NCBI GenBank assembly: GCA_900104855.1 | Contig: FNSS01000001.1 | Coordinates: 1,116,001 to 1,180,000, forward strand | Direction of reading: 5' to 3' | Origin: Rhizobiales bacterium GAS188 | GTDB taxonomy: Bacteria; Pseudomonadota; Alphaproteobacteria; Rhizobiales; Beijerinckiaceae | Length of the DNA stretch: 64,000 nt | Shown here: positions 48,152 to 59,105 of the stretch, piece by piece | How the letters are laid out: each line of letters begins with the position of its first letter | Position numbering within the stretch: position 1 is the first letter of the stretch | Translations under genes and position numbers: made by a program | The notes under the pieces: generated by a model | What the model was told of the DNA's origin: nothing | What the model saw: only the letters and a program-made list of their open reading frames with translations | Database searches by the model: none

Positions 48152-49038
48152 GCCGCAGCTCCGCCCTCGCCTTCACGGCCGCGCAGCCGGCGGATCGCGC
48201 TCTCGCCTCGCTACGGGCCCGGCTTGCGGCAAGCGGGGCCGCGAGCCCGGCGCTCGAGGCGCGCTGCCTTATCGAGGCCGCCTGCGGCTTCGACCGCGCC
48301 GTGCTGGTCGCGCATGGAGACCGGCCTCTCGGAGCCTCGGCGCAGCGCCTCAATGCTCTCGCGGCGCGCCGCCTCGCCGGAGAGCCGCTGGCGCGCATCC
48401 TGGGTGAGTGGGAATTTTGGGGCCTCGCCTTCTCGCTGTCGGCCGCGACCCTGGTGCCGCGGCCCGACACCGAAACGCTGGTCGAGGCGGTGCTGCGTTG
48501 TTGCGATTCACACGATGGACGCCGCCATCCCTGGCGCATCCTCGACCTGGGGACCGGCAGCGGCTGCATCGCGATCGCGCTCCTGACCGAGCTGCCGCGG
48601 GCGAGCCTCGTCGGCGTCGACCGTTCGCCTCAAGCGCTCATGACGGCGCGCCGCAATGCCGAGCGCCATGGGGTTGCCGGGCGAGCCCATTGGATCGCCG
48701 GCGACTGGGCCAGCGCGCTCGACGCCTCCTTCGACATCGTGGTGTCCAATCCACCTTATGTGGCGAGCCCCGACATCCCGGGACTTTCGCGCGAAGTGCG
48801 TGAGCATGACCCGCTCATGGCGCTCGACGGGGGCGTCGACGGCCTTGCCTGCTATCGCAAGATCGCCGGCGAGCTCGGGCGCCTCTTGGCCCAGGGCGGG
48901 AGCGTCTTCCTCGAAATCGGTGCGGGCCAGGAGGCCCAGCTGCGCGAATTGCTGGCTGCGCAAGGCCTTGCGGAAATCCGCTCCCATGCCGATCTTGCTG
49001 GTGTGGAGCGTGTCGTCTCGGCCGTATCCGGGGGCTAA
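48148..49038 (+). CDS. prmC: Peptide chain release factor N5-glutamine methyltransferase
   Basis: SAM-dependent enzyme that methylates the GGQ glutamine of release factors. The 296 residues start at a GTG overlapping the prfA stop (GTGA). The N-terminal helical domain ([25 protein letters not shown]) contacts the factor; the methyltransferase core has [29 protein letters not shown] and the NPPY motif at 201-204 that holds the glutamine. Length and order are normal. Confidence 0.96.
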   Translation: MSRSSALAFTAAQPADRALASLRARLAASGAASPALEARCLIEAACGFDRAVLVAHGDRPLGASAQRLNALAARRLAGEPLARILGEWEFWGLAFSLSAATLVPRPDTETLVEAVLRCCDSHDGRRHPWRILDLGTGSGCIAIALLTELPRASLVGVDRSPQALMTARRNAERHGVAGRAHWIAGDWASALDASFDIVVSNPPYVASPDIPGLSREVREHDPLMALDGGVDGLACYRKIAGELGRLLAQGGSVFLEIGAGQEAQLRELLAAQGLAEIRSHADLAGVERVVSAVSGG

Positions 49039-49656
49039 GCGGATCTCGATCCCAGGGGAAAACGCCGTCCCTGGGGGAGCTGAGCCTGCAGTGACGGTCG
49101 ATTTGGAGGCGCTCAGCGGTGCATAAGCGCCACATCCACATCGATTTTATGGCCGGCTTGCGAATTTCGCTTGGAGTCCGTGCATAAAACCGCTAATAGA
49201 CGGTCCCGAATAGATCGTCGCTGAATATTGCTAACGCGATTCGGACCAGACACAGTTCGGAGAAGAGGCGCGGCCAGGCGATATTCGCGATTGGGATTGT
49301 GGTTGGGCGCCGATAGCAGGCGTTGATCCATCGGTAGGACCTGCCGCTCCGATCGGTCAGGCATTCATGAAGGCAGCTTTGGCAAGCAAGCGGGGACCGG
49401 GGTCGTTCATTTGCATGCGCATCGAATGACCCGCCCGATGGCACGGACCGCACGCATGGAATCGGTTGGCTGAGGACGGCGTGCGGCGGTGTGAAAGTCC
49501 GCGACGGCAGATAGTAAATTGCGGCGTCTGGTCCTCCACCCAACGGCGAGGATCGATGTCGCGGGGCGTTGCAGCCCGCAACAGCATCGGTGAGCGCGAT
49601 TGCGCCCGTTCGACGCAGGGAACCGACCTAATGGCTGGCAATCGGAGACAAGCTGG
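49039..49656. other. Intergenic gap of about 620 bp between prmC and the DUF4167 gene
   Basis: No gene with family signatures was found on either strand; the open frames here overlap one another and lack ribosome sites. The right part (about 49440-49650) may belong to the promoter and leader of the DUF4167 gene. A small RNA cannot be excluded. Confidence 0.5.
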
Positions 49657-50724
49657 ATGAGACCAGGTTCAAACAAGCGCATGCGGGGCCGCAACCGGCG
49701 CGGCCCAAATCCGTTGGCGCGCTCCTACGAGTCGAATGGACCTGACGTGAAGGTCCGTGGCACGGCCCAGCATATCGCCGATCGCTATCTCCAGCTGGCG
49801 CGTGACGCCCAAAGCAGCGGCGACCCGGTGACCGCCGAAAGCTATTTCCAGTACGCCGAGCACTATCTGCGCATCATCGCGGCCGCGCAGGAGCAGATGC
49901 AGGCGCAATACGGCTATCGTGCGCCCGAGAACGGCGCCGATGAGGATGGCGAAGGTGAGGAGGGCGATGTCGAGGGGTTTGCGGCTCCTCATGCCGGCGC
50001 CCCACAGAATGGCGGCTTCAACGGCCAGCCGCGCCAGGCGCCGCGCGCGCCCATCGTGAACGGCCCGCCCGATGGCGACGATCCGCAGCCGCCGATGTTC
50101 TCGTCGCCACGCGAGCGCTTCGACAACCGCAATCAGCGTCCCGATCGCGATAATTGGAACCGCCAGAACCGCAATGACGGCAACCGGTACGACAACCGGC
50201 AAAACAATAATCGACCCGACAGCAACCGGCACGACAATCCGCGCCGCGAGACCTATCGGCGCGACGCGGGCAGCGAAGGCGCCCCTTCCGAGTTCAGCGG
50301 CGAGAGCCGCCAGCAGCCGCGCGGCGGCTATGGTGAGGGTGGGCAAGAGCGGCAGCAAGGTTTCGAGCAGCGGCGCTTCCAGGGCCAGAGTGGCGGCGAA
50401 GGCAGGGAGGAGCGGCCGCAACGCGAGCGCTTCGAGCGCGCACCGCGCCCAGCCCCTCACCCCGCCCCTCAGGAAGAGCAGGTCCTGCCCTCCTTCATCA
50501 CTGCACCTGTGCGGCAGCCAACGCCGGTGAGCGAAGCCACGCCGGTCGAGCCCATCGAGGCCAAGGAGCCGAGCTCCGTGGAGCTTGCTCCGCCGGCAGC
50601 GGAGAGCCCTGCCATCGCGCCCCGCCGCCGCGGCAGGCCGCGCCGTGTGGTCGAGCCGAGCCCGGATGCGGCGGAAAGCGCTGCAGCCCCGGCCGACGAT
50701 GAGAGCCCCGTCGGCGCCAAATAG
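49657..50724 (+). CDS. DUF4167 domain protein
   Basis: Protein of 355 residues typical of Hyphomicrobiales. The basic N-terminus (MRPGSNKRMRGRNRRGPNPLARSYESNG) and the helix NGPDVKVRGTAQHIADRYLQLARDAQSSGDPVTAESYFQYAEHYLRII form DUF4167 (about 10-85). The rest is long, disordered and low in complexity: a D/E patch, then Asn/Arg/Asp repeats at about 155-215, Gln/Gly/Arg-rich stretches and a Pro/Ala tail containing RRRGRPRRV, an AT-hook-like motif. The function is unknown; the RG/RN-rich region suggests RNA or DNA binding. Conserved position after prmC. Confidence 0.93.
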   Translation: MRPGSNKRMRGRNRRGPNPLARSYESNGPDVKVRGTAQHIADRYLQLARDAQSSGDPVTAESYFQYAEHYLRIIAAAQEQMQAQYGYRAPENGADEDGEGEEGDVEGFAAPHAGAPQNGGFNGQPRQAPRAPIVNGPPDGDDPQPPMFSSPRERFDNRNQRPDRDNWNRQNRNDGNRYDNRQNNNRPDSNRHDNPRRETYRRDAGSEGAPSEFSGESRQQPRGGYGEGGQERQQGFEQRRFQGQSGGEGREERPQRERFERAPRPAPHPAPQEEQVLPSFITAPVRQPTPVSEATPVEPIEAKEPSSVELAPPAAESPAIAPRRRGRPRRVVEPSPDAAESAAAPADDESPVGAK

Positions 50725-50751
50725 GCGGCATTTTCTCGGACGCCAGCACGT

Positions 50752-50963
50752 CACCTCTCCCCTTGTGGGAGAGGTGGATCCGAGCCGCCAGGCGAGGATC
50801 GGGTGAGGGGGGCGAGGCCGACTCTGGGGGGCCTCGCATGTGCGGCAAACTTGAGACTGAAACCTCTGCCCTGATCCGGTTTCCGACGGCAGGAGCCGCC
50901 CCCCTCACCCGGAGCCTCCGCTGCGCTGCGGCTCCGACCTCTCCCGCAAGGGGAGAGGTGGAG
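50752..50963. repeat. Repeat element of about 215 bp, copy 1
   Basis: Outer stem-loops CACCTCTCCCCTTGTGG...AGAGGT at the left and ACCTCTCCC...GGGGAGAGGTG at the right enclose asymmetric arms (GATCGGGTGAGGGGGGC left, GCCCCCCTCACCCGGAG right) and a more variable centre of about 75 bp. A second copy lies in reverse at 57736-57952. Confidence 0.85.
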
Positions 50964-51030
50964 CGCCGGCCCCTGCTTGCGAATGGGGGCCGCAGCGGTA
51001 AAGTCTCCTTGCAAGTCGGCATCGACACGG

Positions 51031-51084
51031 TCTTGGCGCGACGCAAGATCTTGGCGCGACGCAAGGTCTTGGCGCGACGAAGGA
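51031..51084 (+). repeat. Three tandem 18-bp units before the acyl-CoA synthetase start
   Basis: Units 51031-51048, 51049-51066 and 51067-51084 begin TCTTGGCGCGACG. The third has changed into GAAGGA, which supplies the ribosome-binding site of the TTG start at 51092. Unit junctions form the palindrome CAAGATCTTG. Confidence 0.9.
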
Positions 51085-51091
51085 GCAAGAG

Positions 51092-53077
51092 TTGGCTGCC
51101 GGTCCCCCGCAAGACGGCCTCGACACTTTCCCCAAGCTCGTGCAGCGCCATGCGGTTACGCGTGGCAGCAAGATCGCCATGCGGCACAAGGATCTCGGCC
51201 TCTGGCAAAGCTGGAGCTGGGCCGAGCTTGCCGAGGCGGTGCGGGCTTATGCGGCGGGGCTTGCGCTGATCGGTGTCAAGCGCGGCGATGCCGTCGCCAT
51301 CATCGGCTCCAACCGGCCGCGGCTCTATTGGAGCTTCCTCGCCGCCCAGGCGCTCGGCGCGATCCCGGTCCCCGTCTACGCAGATTCAGTGGCCGACGAG
51401 CTCGGCTATGTGCTCGACGATGCGGGCTGCGTCGTCGCGGTCGCCGAGGATCAAGAGCAGGTCGACAAGATCCTGTCGATCTCCGAGCGGGTGCCGCAAC
51501 TGCGCCATATGCTTTACGACGAGCCGCGCGGGCTTATCGATTACGACCATGCGCAAATGACGCCGATCAGCGACGCGATCGCTGCGGGCCGGCAGCGCTT
51601 GGCGGCCGACCCGCAATTCGCCGCCGGCATCGATGCCGCGATCGCCGGTGGCAAGGGCGATGACATTTCCGTGATCCTCTACACCTCGGGCACGACCGGG
51701 CGCCCGAAAGGGGTGATGCTCGCGGCAGCGCGTGCCATCGCGGCAGCGGCCTCGACGGTCGCCTTCGACAAGCTCGGCGACGAGGACGTCGCCCTCTCCT
51801 ATCTGCCGCTCGCCTGGGTCGGCGACCATTACCTCAACTTCGCGCAGGCGATGGTGGCGGGCTTCTGCATCGCCTGCCCCGAGAGCGGAGAAACGGTGCA
51901 GCAGGATCTCAAGGAGATCGGCCCGAGCTTCTATTTCGCCCCGCCTCGTGTCTTCGAGAACCTGCTGACCCGGATCACCATCCGCATGCAGGATGCCGGC
52001 GCCTTGCAACGCTTCCTGTTCAAGACCTTCATGGGGCTCGCCAGGCGTCACGGCGAGGCGATCCTCGACGGCAAGAAGGTGCCGCTGCCGGCGCGCCTCG
52101 CCTACGGCCTGGGCGAAGCTCTGGTCTACGGTCCCCTGAAGAACGCCCTCGGCTATTCCAAGGTGCGGATCGCCTATACGGCAGGCGAGGCGATCGGGCC
52201 CGAGCTCTTCAGCTTCTATCGCTCGCTCGGGCTCAATCTCAAGCAGCTCTACGGCCAGACCGAAGCCTTCCTCTATGTGACCTGCCAGGCCGATAGGGCG
52301 ATCACGGCCGATGCGGTCGGGCCGGCGGCGCCCAATGTCGACATCCGTATCGCCGAGAGCGGCGAGGTGCAGTTCCGCTCGCCGGGCATGTTCGTCTCCT
52401 ATCACAAGCTGCCTGAGAAGACCGCCGAGGCGATGACGCCGGACGGCTATGTGAAAACCGGCGATGCCGGCTTCTTCGACGCGGCCGGGCAGCTCAAGAT
52501 CATCGACAGGGCGAAGGATGTCGGCCGCCTGACGACGGGCGCGCTGTTTGCGCCGAAATATATCGAGAACAAGCTCAAATTCTTCCCCAACATCAAGGAG
52601 GCGGTCGCCTTCGGCGATGGCTGCGCCTTTGTCGCCTGCATGCTCAATATCGATCTTGCGGCGGTAGGAGCCTGGGCCGAGCGCAATAATGTCGTCTACG
52701 GCTCGTATAAGGAGCTCGCGGCCCATCCGCAGGTCTATGACATGCTGGCCGGGGATGTCGCCGAGGTGAACCGCATGTTGGCGCAGGAACCCAAGATGGC
52801 GCAGGCGCAGATCACGCGTTTCCTCATCCTGCCCAAGGAGCTCGACGCCGATGACGGCGAGCTGACCCGCACCCAGAAAGTGCGGCGGAGTTTCATCGCC
52901 GAGCGCTATGCGCCCCTGGTCGAAGCCCTCTATGACGGCTCGCGCGATGCCGAGATCGCCATCGAGGTGGCGTTCGAGGATGGGCGCAAGGGCGAGATCT
53001 CAGGACATGTTGCCATCCGCGATGCGCTGACGGCCAAGTTGCCTGCGGAGCTGCCGACGCAGGAGAAGGCCGCGTGA
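51092..53077 (+). CDS. Long-chain acyl-CoA synthetase (AMP-forming)
   Basis: Activates a carboxylic acid with ATP and CoA. The 661 residues show the P-loop YTSGTTGRPKG at 197-207, YGQTEAFLYVT (A5-like motif), GYVKTGDAGFFDAAGQLKIIDRAKD with the AMP-ribose-binding Asp, and LTRTQKVRRS near the C-terminus in place of the usual catalytic Lys loop. The start is a TTG with the ribosome site AAGGAG, created by the third unit of a tandem repeat. The stop overlaps the LivG GTG start. The fused neighbourhood of acyl-CoA synthetase with Liv transporters is typical for clusters importing and activating aromatic or fatty acids. Confidence 0.93.
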   Translation: MAAGPPQDGLDTFPKLVQRHAVTRGSKIAMRHKDLGLWQSWSWAELAEAVRAYAAGLALIGVKRGDAVAIIGSNRPRLYWSFLAAQALGAIPVPVYADSVADELGYVLDDAGCVVAVAEDQEQVDKILSISERVPQLRHMLYDEPRGLIDYDHAQMTPISDAIAAGRQRLAADPQFAAGIDAAIAGGKGDDISVILYTSGTTGRPKGVMLAAARAIAAAASTVAFDKLGDEDVALSYLPLAWVGDHYLNFAQAMVAGFCIACPESGETVQQDLKEIGPSFYFAPPRVFENLLTRITIRMQDAGALQRFLFKTFMGLARRHGEAILDGKKVPLPARLAYGLGEALVYGPLKNALGYSKVRIAYTAGEAIGPELFSFYRSLGLNLKQLYGQTEAFLYVTCQADRAITADAVGPAAPNVDIRIAESGEVQFRSPGMFVSYHKLPEKTAEAMTPDGYVKTGDAGFFDAAGQLKIIDRAKDVGRLTTGALFAPKYIENKLKFFPNIKEAVAFGDGCAFVACMLNIDLAAVGAWAERNNVVYGSYKELAAHPQVYDMLAGDVAEVNRMLAQEPKMAQAQITRFLILPKELDADDGELTRTQKVRRSFIAERYAPLVEALYDGSRDAEIAIEVAFEDGRKGEISGHVAIRDALTAKLPAELPTQEKAA

Positions 53078-53877
53078 GCCAGATCTCCCCTCCCGATCCG
53101 CAAGCCGCGCCCGAGATCCTGCTCGCGGTCGAGGACGTCTCCTTGTCGTTCGGCGGCGTGAAGGCGATCCGGGGCGTCTCCTTCGACATCCGCAAGGGCG
53201 AGGTGCGCGCCATCATCGGCCCGAATGGCGCGGGCAAGACCTCGATGCTCAACTGCATCAACGGCTTCTACCATCCGCAGGAAGGACGCATCACCTATAA
53301 GGGCAAGCAGCGCTCGCGCATGCGCCCATACGAGGCCGCCTCGCAAGGCATCGCGCGCACCTTCCAGAACGTGGCGCTGTTCCAAGGCCTGTCGGCGCTC
53401 GACAATATCATGGTCGGCCGCAATCTGAAGATGAAGAGAGGCTTTGCCTGGCAGGTCCTGCGCCATGGTCCGGCGATGCGCGAGGAGGTGCAGCATCGCG
53501 CCTTCGTCGAGGAGATCATCGATTTCCTCGAGATCCAGGCGATCCGCAAGGCGCCGGCCGGCACCTTGCCCTATGGCTTGCAGAAGCGCGTCGAGCTCGC
53601 CCGGGCGCTGGCCATGGAGCCCGAGCTCCTGCTGCTCGACGAGCCGATGGCCGGCATGAATGTCGAGGAGAAGGAGGATATGTGCCGCTTCATCCTCGAC
53701 GTGAACAAGCAATACGGCACGACGATCGCGCTGATCGAGCACGATATGGGTGTGGTGATGGATCTATCCGATCGCGTCGTGGTGCTCGAATATGGCCGCA
53801 AGATCGCCGACGGGGTTCCCGAAGTGGTGAAGCAGGATCAGATCGTCATCGACGCCTATCTCGGCGTCGCCCATTGA
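53074..53877 (+). CDS. Branched-chain amino acid-type ABC ATPase (LivG-like)
   Basis: Cytoplasmic ATPase of 267 residues, starting with a GTG that overlaps the previous stop. Walker A is GPNGAGKT at 49-56, the signature is LPYGLQKRVELARAL (a variant of the usual SGGQ form, common in LivG), Walker B is LLLLDEPMAGMN, and the H-loop is IALIEHDMGVVMDLSD. LivG works with LivF, two permeases (LivH, LivM) and a binding protein, none of which follow; the next gene is a kinase. The system is either completed elsewhere or was truncated here. Confidence 0.93.
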   Translation: MSQISPPDPQAAPEILLAVEDVSLSFGGVKAIRGVSFDIRKGEVRAIIGPNGAGKTSMLNCINGFYHPQEGRITYKGKQRSRMRPYEAASQGIARTFQNVALFQGLSALDNIMVGRNLKMKRGFAWQVLRHGPAMREEVQHRAFVEEIIDFLEIQAIRKAPAGTLPYGLQKRVELARALAMEPELLLLDEPMAGMNVEEKEDMCRFILDVNKQYGTTIALIEHDMGVVMDLSDRVVVLEYGRKIADGVPEVVKQDQIVIDAYLGVAH

Positions 53878-53893
53878 GGCGGGGACCACGACC

Positions 53894-55753
<1,860 letters not shown>

Positions 55754-55812
55754 CGCTGTAGCCGGGCCCTGGAGCGAAATTCGACGGAGGTCGAAGGAGC
55801 CAAGTCGAACCG

Positions 55813-57645
55813 TCAGTTGACGGCGTTCGTCCATTCATAGTCGCGGAAGGTGTAGGACGTGTCCTGATCGAGGCTCGAGATCAGCACATCCACATCGACA
55901 TTGCCGGCGGGCGCGAAGGTGATCCTCTGGTACCAGAGATTGTTGGATTTCACATCGCTCGATCCGGCGATCACGCGGCCGTCCTTGATCTGCAAGGCGA
56001 GGCCCACGGGAGCCATGTCCTGCGCGTAAACGATGAAGAGGTGCCTCGATCCCGCCTTGAGCGAGAAATGGAAGGTCTTGCCGCGCATCTTGGGCGCCTT
56101 GGCATTGGTCTGCGGCAGGCCTTCGGTGGAGTTCAGCGCCTCCTTGCTCTCGAAGGAGGTCGCGGGCTCGCCCGTGGCACCTTGCGGCCGGTCGTCGCGC
56201 AGGAGCACCGGAATGACGGCGTCGAAGCCGCGCTTGAAGCCCGATGTCTGGGCCGCCCAATAGGCTTCATCGGCCTTGGTTCGGGCCGCCGCCTGGTCTG
56301 CGACCAGATCTGCGACCATGTCGGCGCGCTGCGCATAATTGATCTGGATGCGCGACAGGCGATCGCCCGTGGCGGTCGAATAGAGATTGCCGGCATTGTG
56401 GACGGCGACCACCTTGCCGAAGCGGTCGATGATCGGGCTGCCGCTCGCCCCGCCCGCAGTCGGCATGTTGTGATGCACGAGGCGGCTATGGGCCGGATCC
56501 GTCGGCAGGAAGAAGAAATCGGTCAGCGCCGTGACGTTGCCGATCTGGATTTCGGGCGTGCGGCCGAGCGGCTGCACCTCCTGTCCCATGACGTTCTCGT
56601 ACGGATAGCCCGATGTCGCGACCGGATCTCCCGGCGCCATGGCCTCGATCTCCGCCGTCGAGGCGAGCGGCAAGATGACGTCCGGCTTGAGCTCCGTTTC
56701 GATGCGCAGGAGCGCGACGTCATAGCCGGGCACGCCGATGCCCAGAAGGGTGATGCCGGCCTTGCCGAATGTCGGGACGTAGAAGGGATCGCTGCGCTCG
56801 AATTTCTGCAAGGCATCGAAGCCCGGATGGACGACCGTGCTGACCACCGGATATTCCTCGGCGCCGCCGCCCGGCGGCCGCACCAGAAGCGTATCGCCCT
56901 TGTCCAGCTTCTCCATGTCCTTGGCGACATGGGCGTTGGTCGCGAGCAGGGTCGGCCGCACCGGCCATGCGGTTCCCAAGAGCCGCTCACGGCCGTTCGA
57001 GTCCTTGAGCACCACCGCGAACACCGCGCGGTTGAGCCGCTCGCGCTGCTCGCCGGAGATCAGATTGCCCGCGGCCTGTTTCTGAGCGCCGTTCACGGCA
57101 TCGACTTGGTAGGCGAGGAAAGCGGTCTGGCTCGCCGCGAAGGCCGCGCGGCGTTGATCGCCGTGCTGTTTGCGCATTTCGATGCGGACCGCGAGCCCTA
57201 GCCCCACCACCCCGACGAGCGCGACCGCCAGGCCGATGACGGCGTAGCGCCTTGCCCGCGTCGCCGCGGCGCGCAACGGCACGGAGCGGGCCTGAGGCTG
57301 GGTGCGCGGCAGGGATTTCGAGGTGCTGCTCCTGTCGACGGCGACGACGAAGCTCGGGCCGCCATGGCGCCCGAGCACGAATTTGGCGCCGTTCGGAATG
57401 GCCTCCTCGGGCTCGCCGGCATTGCCGTTCACCTCGGTATAGTGGTCGCCGAAGAGATCGAGCGCATAGTCGCCCGAGAGCTTGCGCAAGAGCGCCATAT
57501 GCTCGCGTCCGACGACCGTGAACTCCGGCGGGAAGACCACCTGGCAGAGTTCGGGATCACGCCCGATGACGATCCGCTCCTGCTCATCGCCGAAACTCTG
57601 TTCCTGGCCCGTCAAGGGCCCGGAGATGTGCTTGATCGTGATCAT
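55813..57645 (-). CDS. Membrane FHA-domain trypsin-like serine protease
   Basis: Protein of 610 residues from the ATG at 57645 (site GAGGTCAG). Residues 1-105 form an FHA domain, with IVIGRD at 25-30 and GREHM at 46-50 corresponding to the phosphothreonine-binding loops. One membrane segment (RYAVIGLAVALVGVVGLGLAV, about 133-153) follows a basic linker, so the FHA domain is cytoplasmic and the rest periplasmic. The protease has the triad His239 (ATNAHVAKDM), Asp309 (GYDVALLRIE) and Ser401 (GGASGSPI). The C-terminal 150 residues form a beta-rich domain of the pre-peptidase type (HFSLKAGSRHLFIVYAQD). This layout would let a cytoplasmic phosphorylation event control periplasmic proteolysis. Confidence 0.9.
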   Translation of the reverse strand: MITIKHISGPLTGQEQSFGDEQERIVIGRDPELCQVVFPPEFTVVGREHMALLRKLSGDYALDLFGDHYTEVNGNAGEPEEAIPNGAKFVLGRHGGPSFVVAVDRSSTSKSLPRTQPQARSVPLRAAATRARRYAVIGLAVALVGVVGLGLAVRIEMRKQHGDQRRAAFAASQTAFLAYQVDAVNGAQKQAAGNLISGEQRERLNRAVFAVVLKDSNGRERLLGTAWPVRPTLLATNAHVAKDMEKLDKGDTLLVRPPGGGAEEYPVVSTVVHPGFDALQKFERSDPFYVPTFGKAGITLLGIGVPGYDVALLRIETELKPDVILPLASTAEIEAMAPGDPVATSGYPYENVMGQEVQPLGRTPEIQIGNVTALTDFFFLPTDPAHSRLVHHNMPTAGGASGSPIIDRFGKVVAVHNAGNLYSTATGDRLSRIQINYAQRADMVADLVADQAAARTKADEAYWAAQTSGFKRGFDAVIPVLLRDDRPQGATGEPATSFESKEALNSTEGLPQTNAKAPKMRGKTFHFSLKAGSRHLFIVYAQDMAPVGLALQIKDGRVIAGSSDVKSNNLWYQRITFAPAGNVDVDVLISSLDQDTSYTFRDYEWTNAVN

Positions 57646-57735
57646 TGTGCTGACCTCGCGACCTACCGCATCGATCATAATGCGACGAATGCCGGCGAAG
57701 TCCAACACCGGTCGGTGTAGGCGCCGGCGCCCATA

Positions 57736-57952
57736 CCTCTTCCCTTGTGGGAGAGGTCGGAGCCGGAGCGAAGCGAAGTCTCCGGGTGAGGGGGGCAGCG
57801 CCTGCCTTCGGAAGCCTGGTCAGGGCAGCGATGCGTAAATTCGCTGCGGTTGCGCATTGCAGAAAGGCCAGCCGAGGGCCGGCCCTGCCCCCCTCACCCG
57901 ATCCTCGCCTGACGGCTCGGATCGACCTCTCCCACAAGGGGAGAGGTGGGCG
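57736..57952. repeat. Repeat element of about 215 bp, copy 2 (reversed)
   Basis: Inverse orientation of the element at 50752-50963: the same outer stems, the same asymmetric arms, and a centre that still aligns in part (CCCTGACCAGGCTTCCGAAG against CCCTGATCCGGTTTCCGACG). It has no reliable coding content, although open frames run through it. It lies between the start of the FHA-protease gene and the stop of the dehydratase gene. Confidence 0.85.
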
Positions 57953-57959
57953 TTGGCGC

Positions 57960-58955
57960 TCAACCGCGCGTGATCGCCTCCGCGAAGAGCTGCGCGTCGA
58001 CATTGCCGCCCGAGCAGACCGCAACCACCGTCTTGCCTGCGAGATCGGCCTTCCCGGACAGGATGGCGGCGACCGCCGCCGCTCCGCCGGGCTCCGCCAC
58101 GAGCTTGAGATGCTGGAACAGGGCCGCCATCGCCGCCATCGCCTCGGCATCGGTCACCGACAGGCCCGAGGCCCCATTGGCCGCGAGCGCCGCGAAGGTC
58201 AGCTTGCCGGGGATCGGGGCGCCGATCAGCGCATCCTGGATCGAGCCGGCATTGCGCGGATTGGTCTCACGCTCGCCGCTGCGCAGCGAGCGCGCCATGC
58301 GGTCGAAGCCGTCGGGCTCGACGGTGTAGCATCGGGTCGCGGGCGAGAGCGACTTGACGGCAACCGTGATGCCGCTCGACAGGCCCCCGCCGCTCGACGG
58401 AACGAGCACGGCGTCGGGCGTCGCACCGACAGCCCGGCATTGGTCGATGATCTCGATGCCGATCGTGCCTTGGCCCGACATGACGTCGACATCGTCATAG
58501 GGCGGCACATTGGTCATGCCGGTGTCGCGCGACAGCTTCTCGACGATGGCGAAACGGTCCTCGCGCGTCCGGTCGTAGAGGATGATCTCGGCGCCGTTGC
58601 GCCTGGTGTTGTCGATCTTCATCGCCGGTGCATCGGCCGGCATGACGATCTTGGCGGCGATCCCGAACATCTTGGCGGCCGCCGCCAGCGCGTTGCCGTG
58701 ATTGCCCGAGGATGAGGCGACGACACCCTTGGCACGCACCTCCGGCGGCAGCGACATCATCTTGTTCAGCGCCCCCCTGATCTTGAAGGCACCGGTCCGT
58801 TGCAGCGACTCGGCCTTCACCAGGAGGCGGCAGCCGGCGAGCGCGTTCAGCGCCGCGCTTTCGAGGAGCGGCGTGCGCACGATCTGGCCGTCGAGGCGCC
58901 TCGCGGCGGCTTCGATATCGGAAATGGCGATGGGCGACGTGGCGTTCAGGGACAT
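57960..58955 (-). CDS. PLP-dependent threonine/serine dehydratase-like enzyme
   Basis: Fold-type II PLP enzyme of 331 residues from the ATG at 58955. The Schiff-base Lys is in LQRTGAFKIRGALNK, the substrate loop is SSSGNHGNALA, and the glycine loop for the phosphate is PSSGGGLSSG; the C-terminal VVAVCSGGNVDAQLF is also typical. Length fits the catabolic form, without the ACT-like domain of IlvA. Relatives include threonine dehydratase, serine racemase and hydroxyaspartate dehydratase; sequence alone does not separate these. The ribosome site is weak, and an in-frame ATG at 59024 would add non-conserved residues. Confidence 0.9.
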   Translation of the reverse strand: MSLNATSPIAISDIEAAARRLDGQIVRTPLLESAALNALAGCRLLVKAESLQRTGAFKIRGALNKMMSLPPEVRAKGVVASSSGNHGNALAAAAKMFGIAAKIVMPADAPAMKIDNTRRNGAEIILYDRTREDRFAIVEKLSRDTGMTNVPPYDDVDVMSGQGTIGIEIIDQCRAVGATPDAVLVPSSGGGLSSGITVAVKSLSPATRCYTVEPDGFDRMARSLRSGERETNPRNAGSIQDALIGAPIPGKLTFAALAANGASGLSVTDAEAMAAMAALFQHLKLVAEPGGAAAVAAILSGKADLAGKTVVAVCSGGNVDAQLFAEAITRG

Positions 58956-59105
58956 GGGATGCTTGGGCTCGCGGGGGGGTGGATCGGGCAATCGGCTTCG
59001 GGCCGGCAATCTATCGACTTTCACTGACGGAGGACACGCCGGGGCGCAACCCTCCTCTGCGCAGCGGGGAGAGGTGGGTGCTGGCGCCCTGCTCAGGCGA
59101 AGCGC

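Noticed and set aside
57747-58150. Possible small genes encoding LSHKGRG-type peptides inside the repeat element
   Set aside because: Translations of palindromic intergenic repeats give such peptides in many genomes; there is no ribosome site or conservation.
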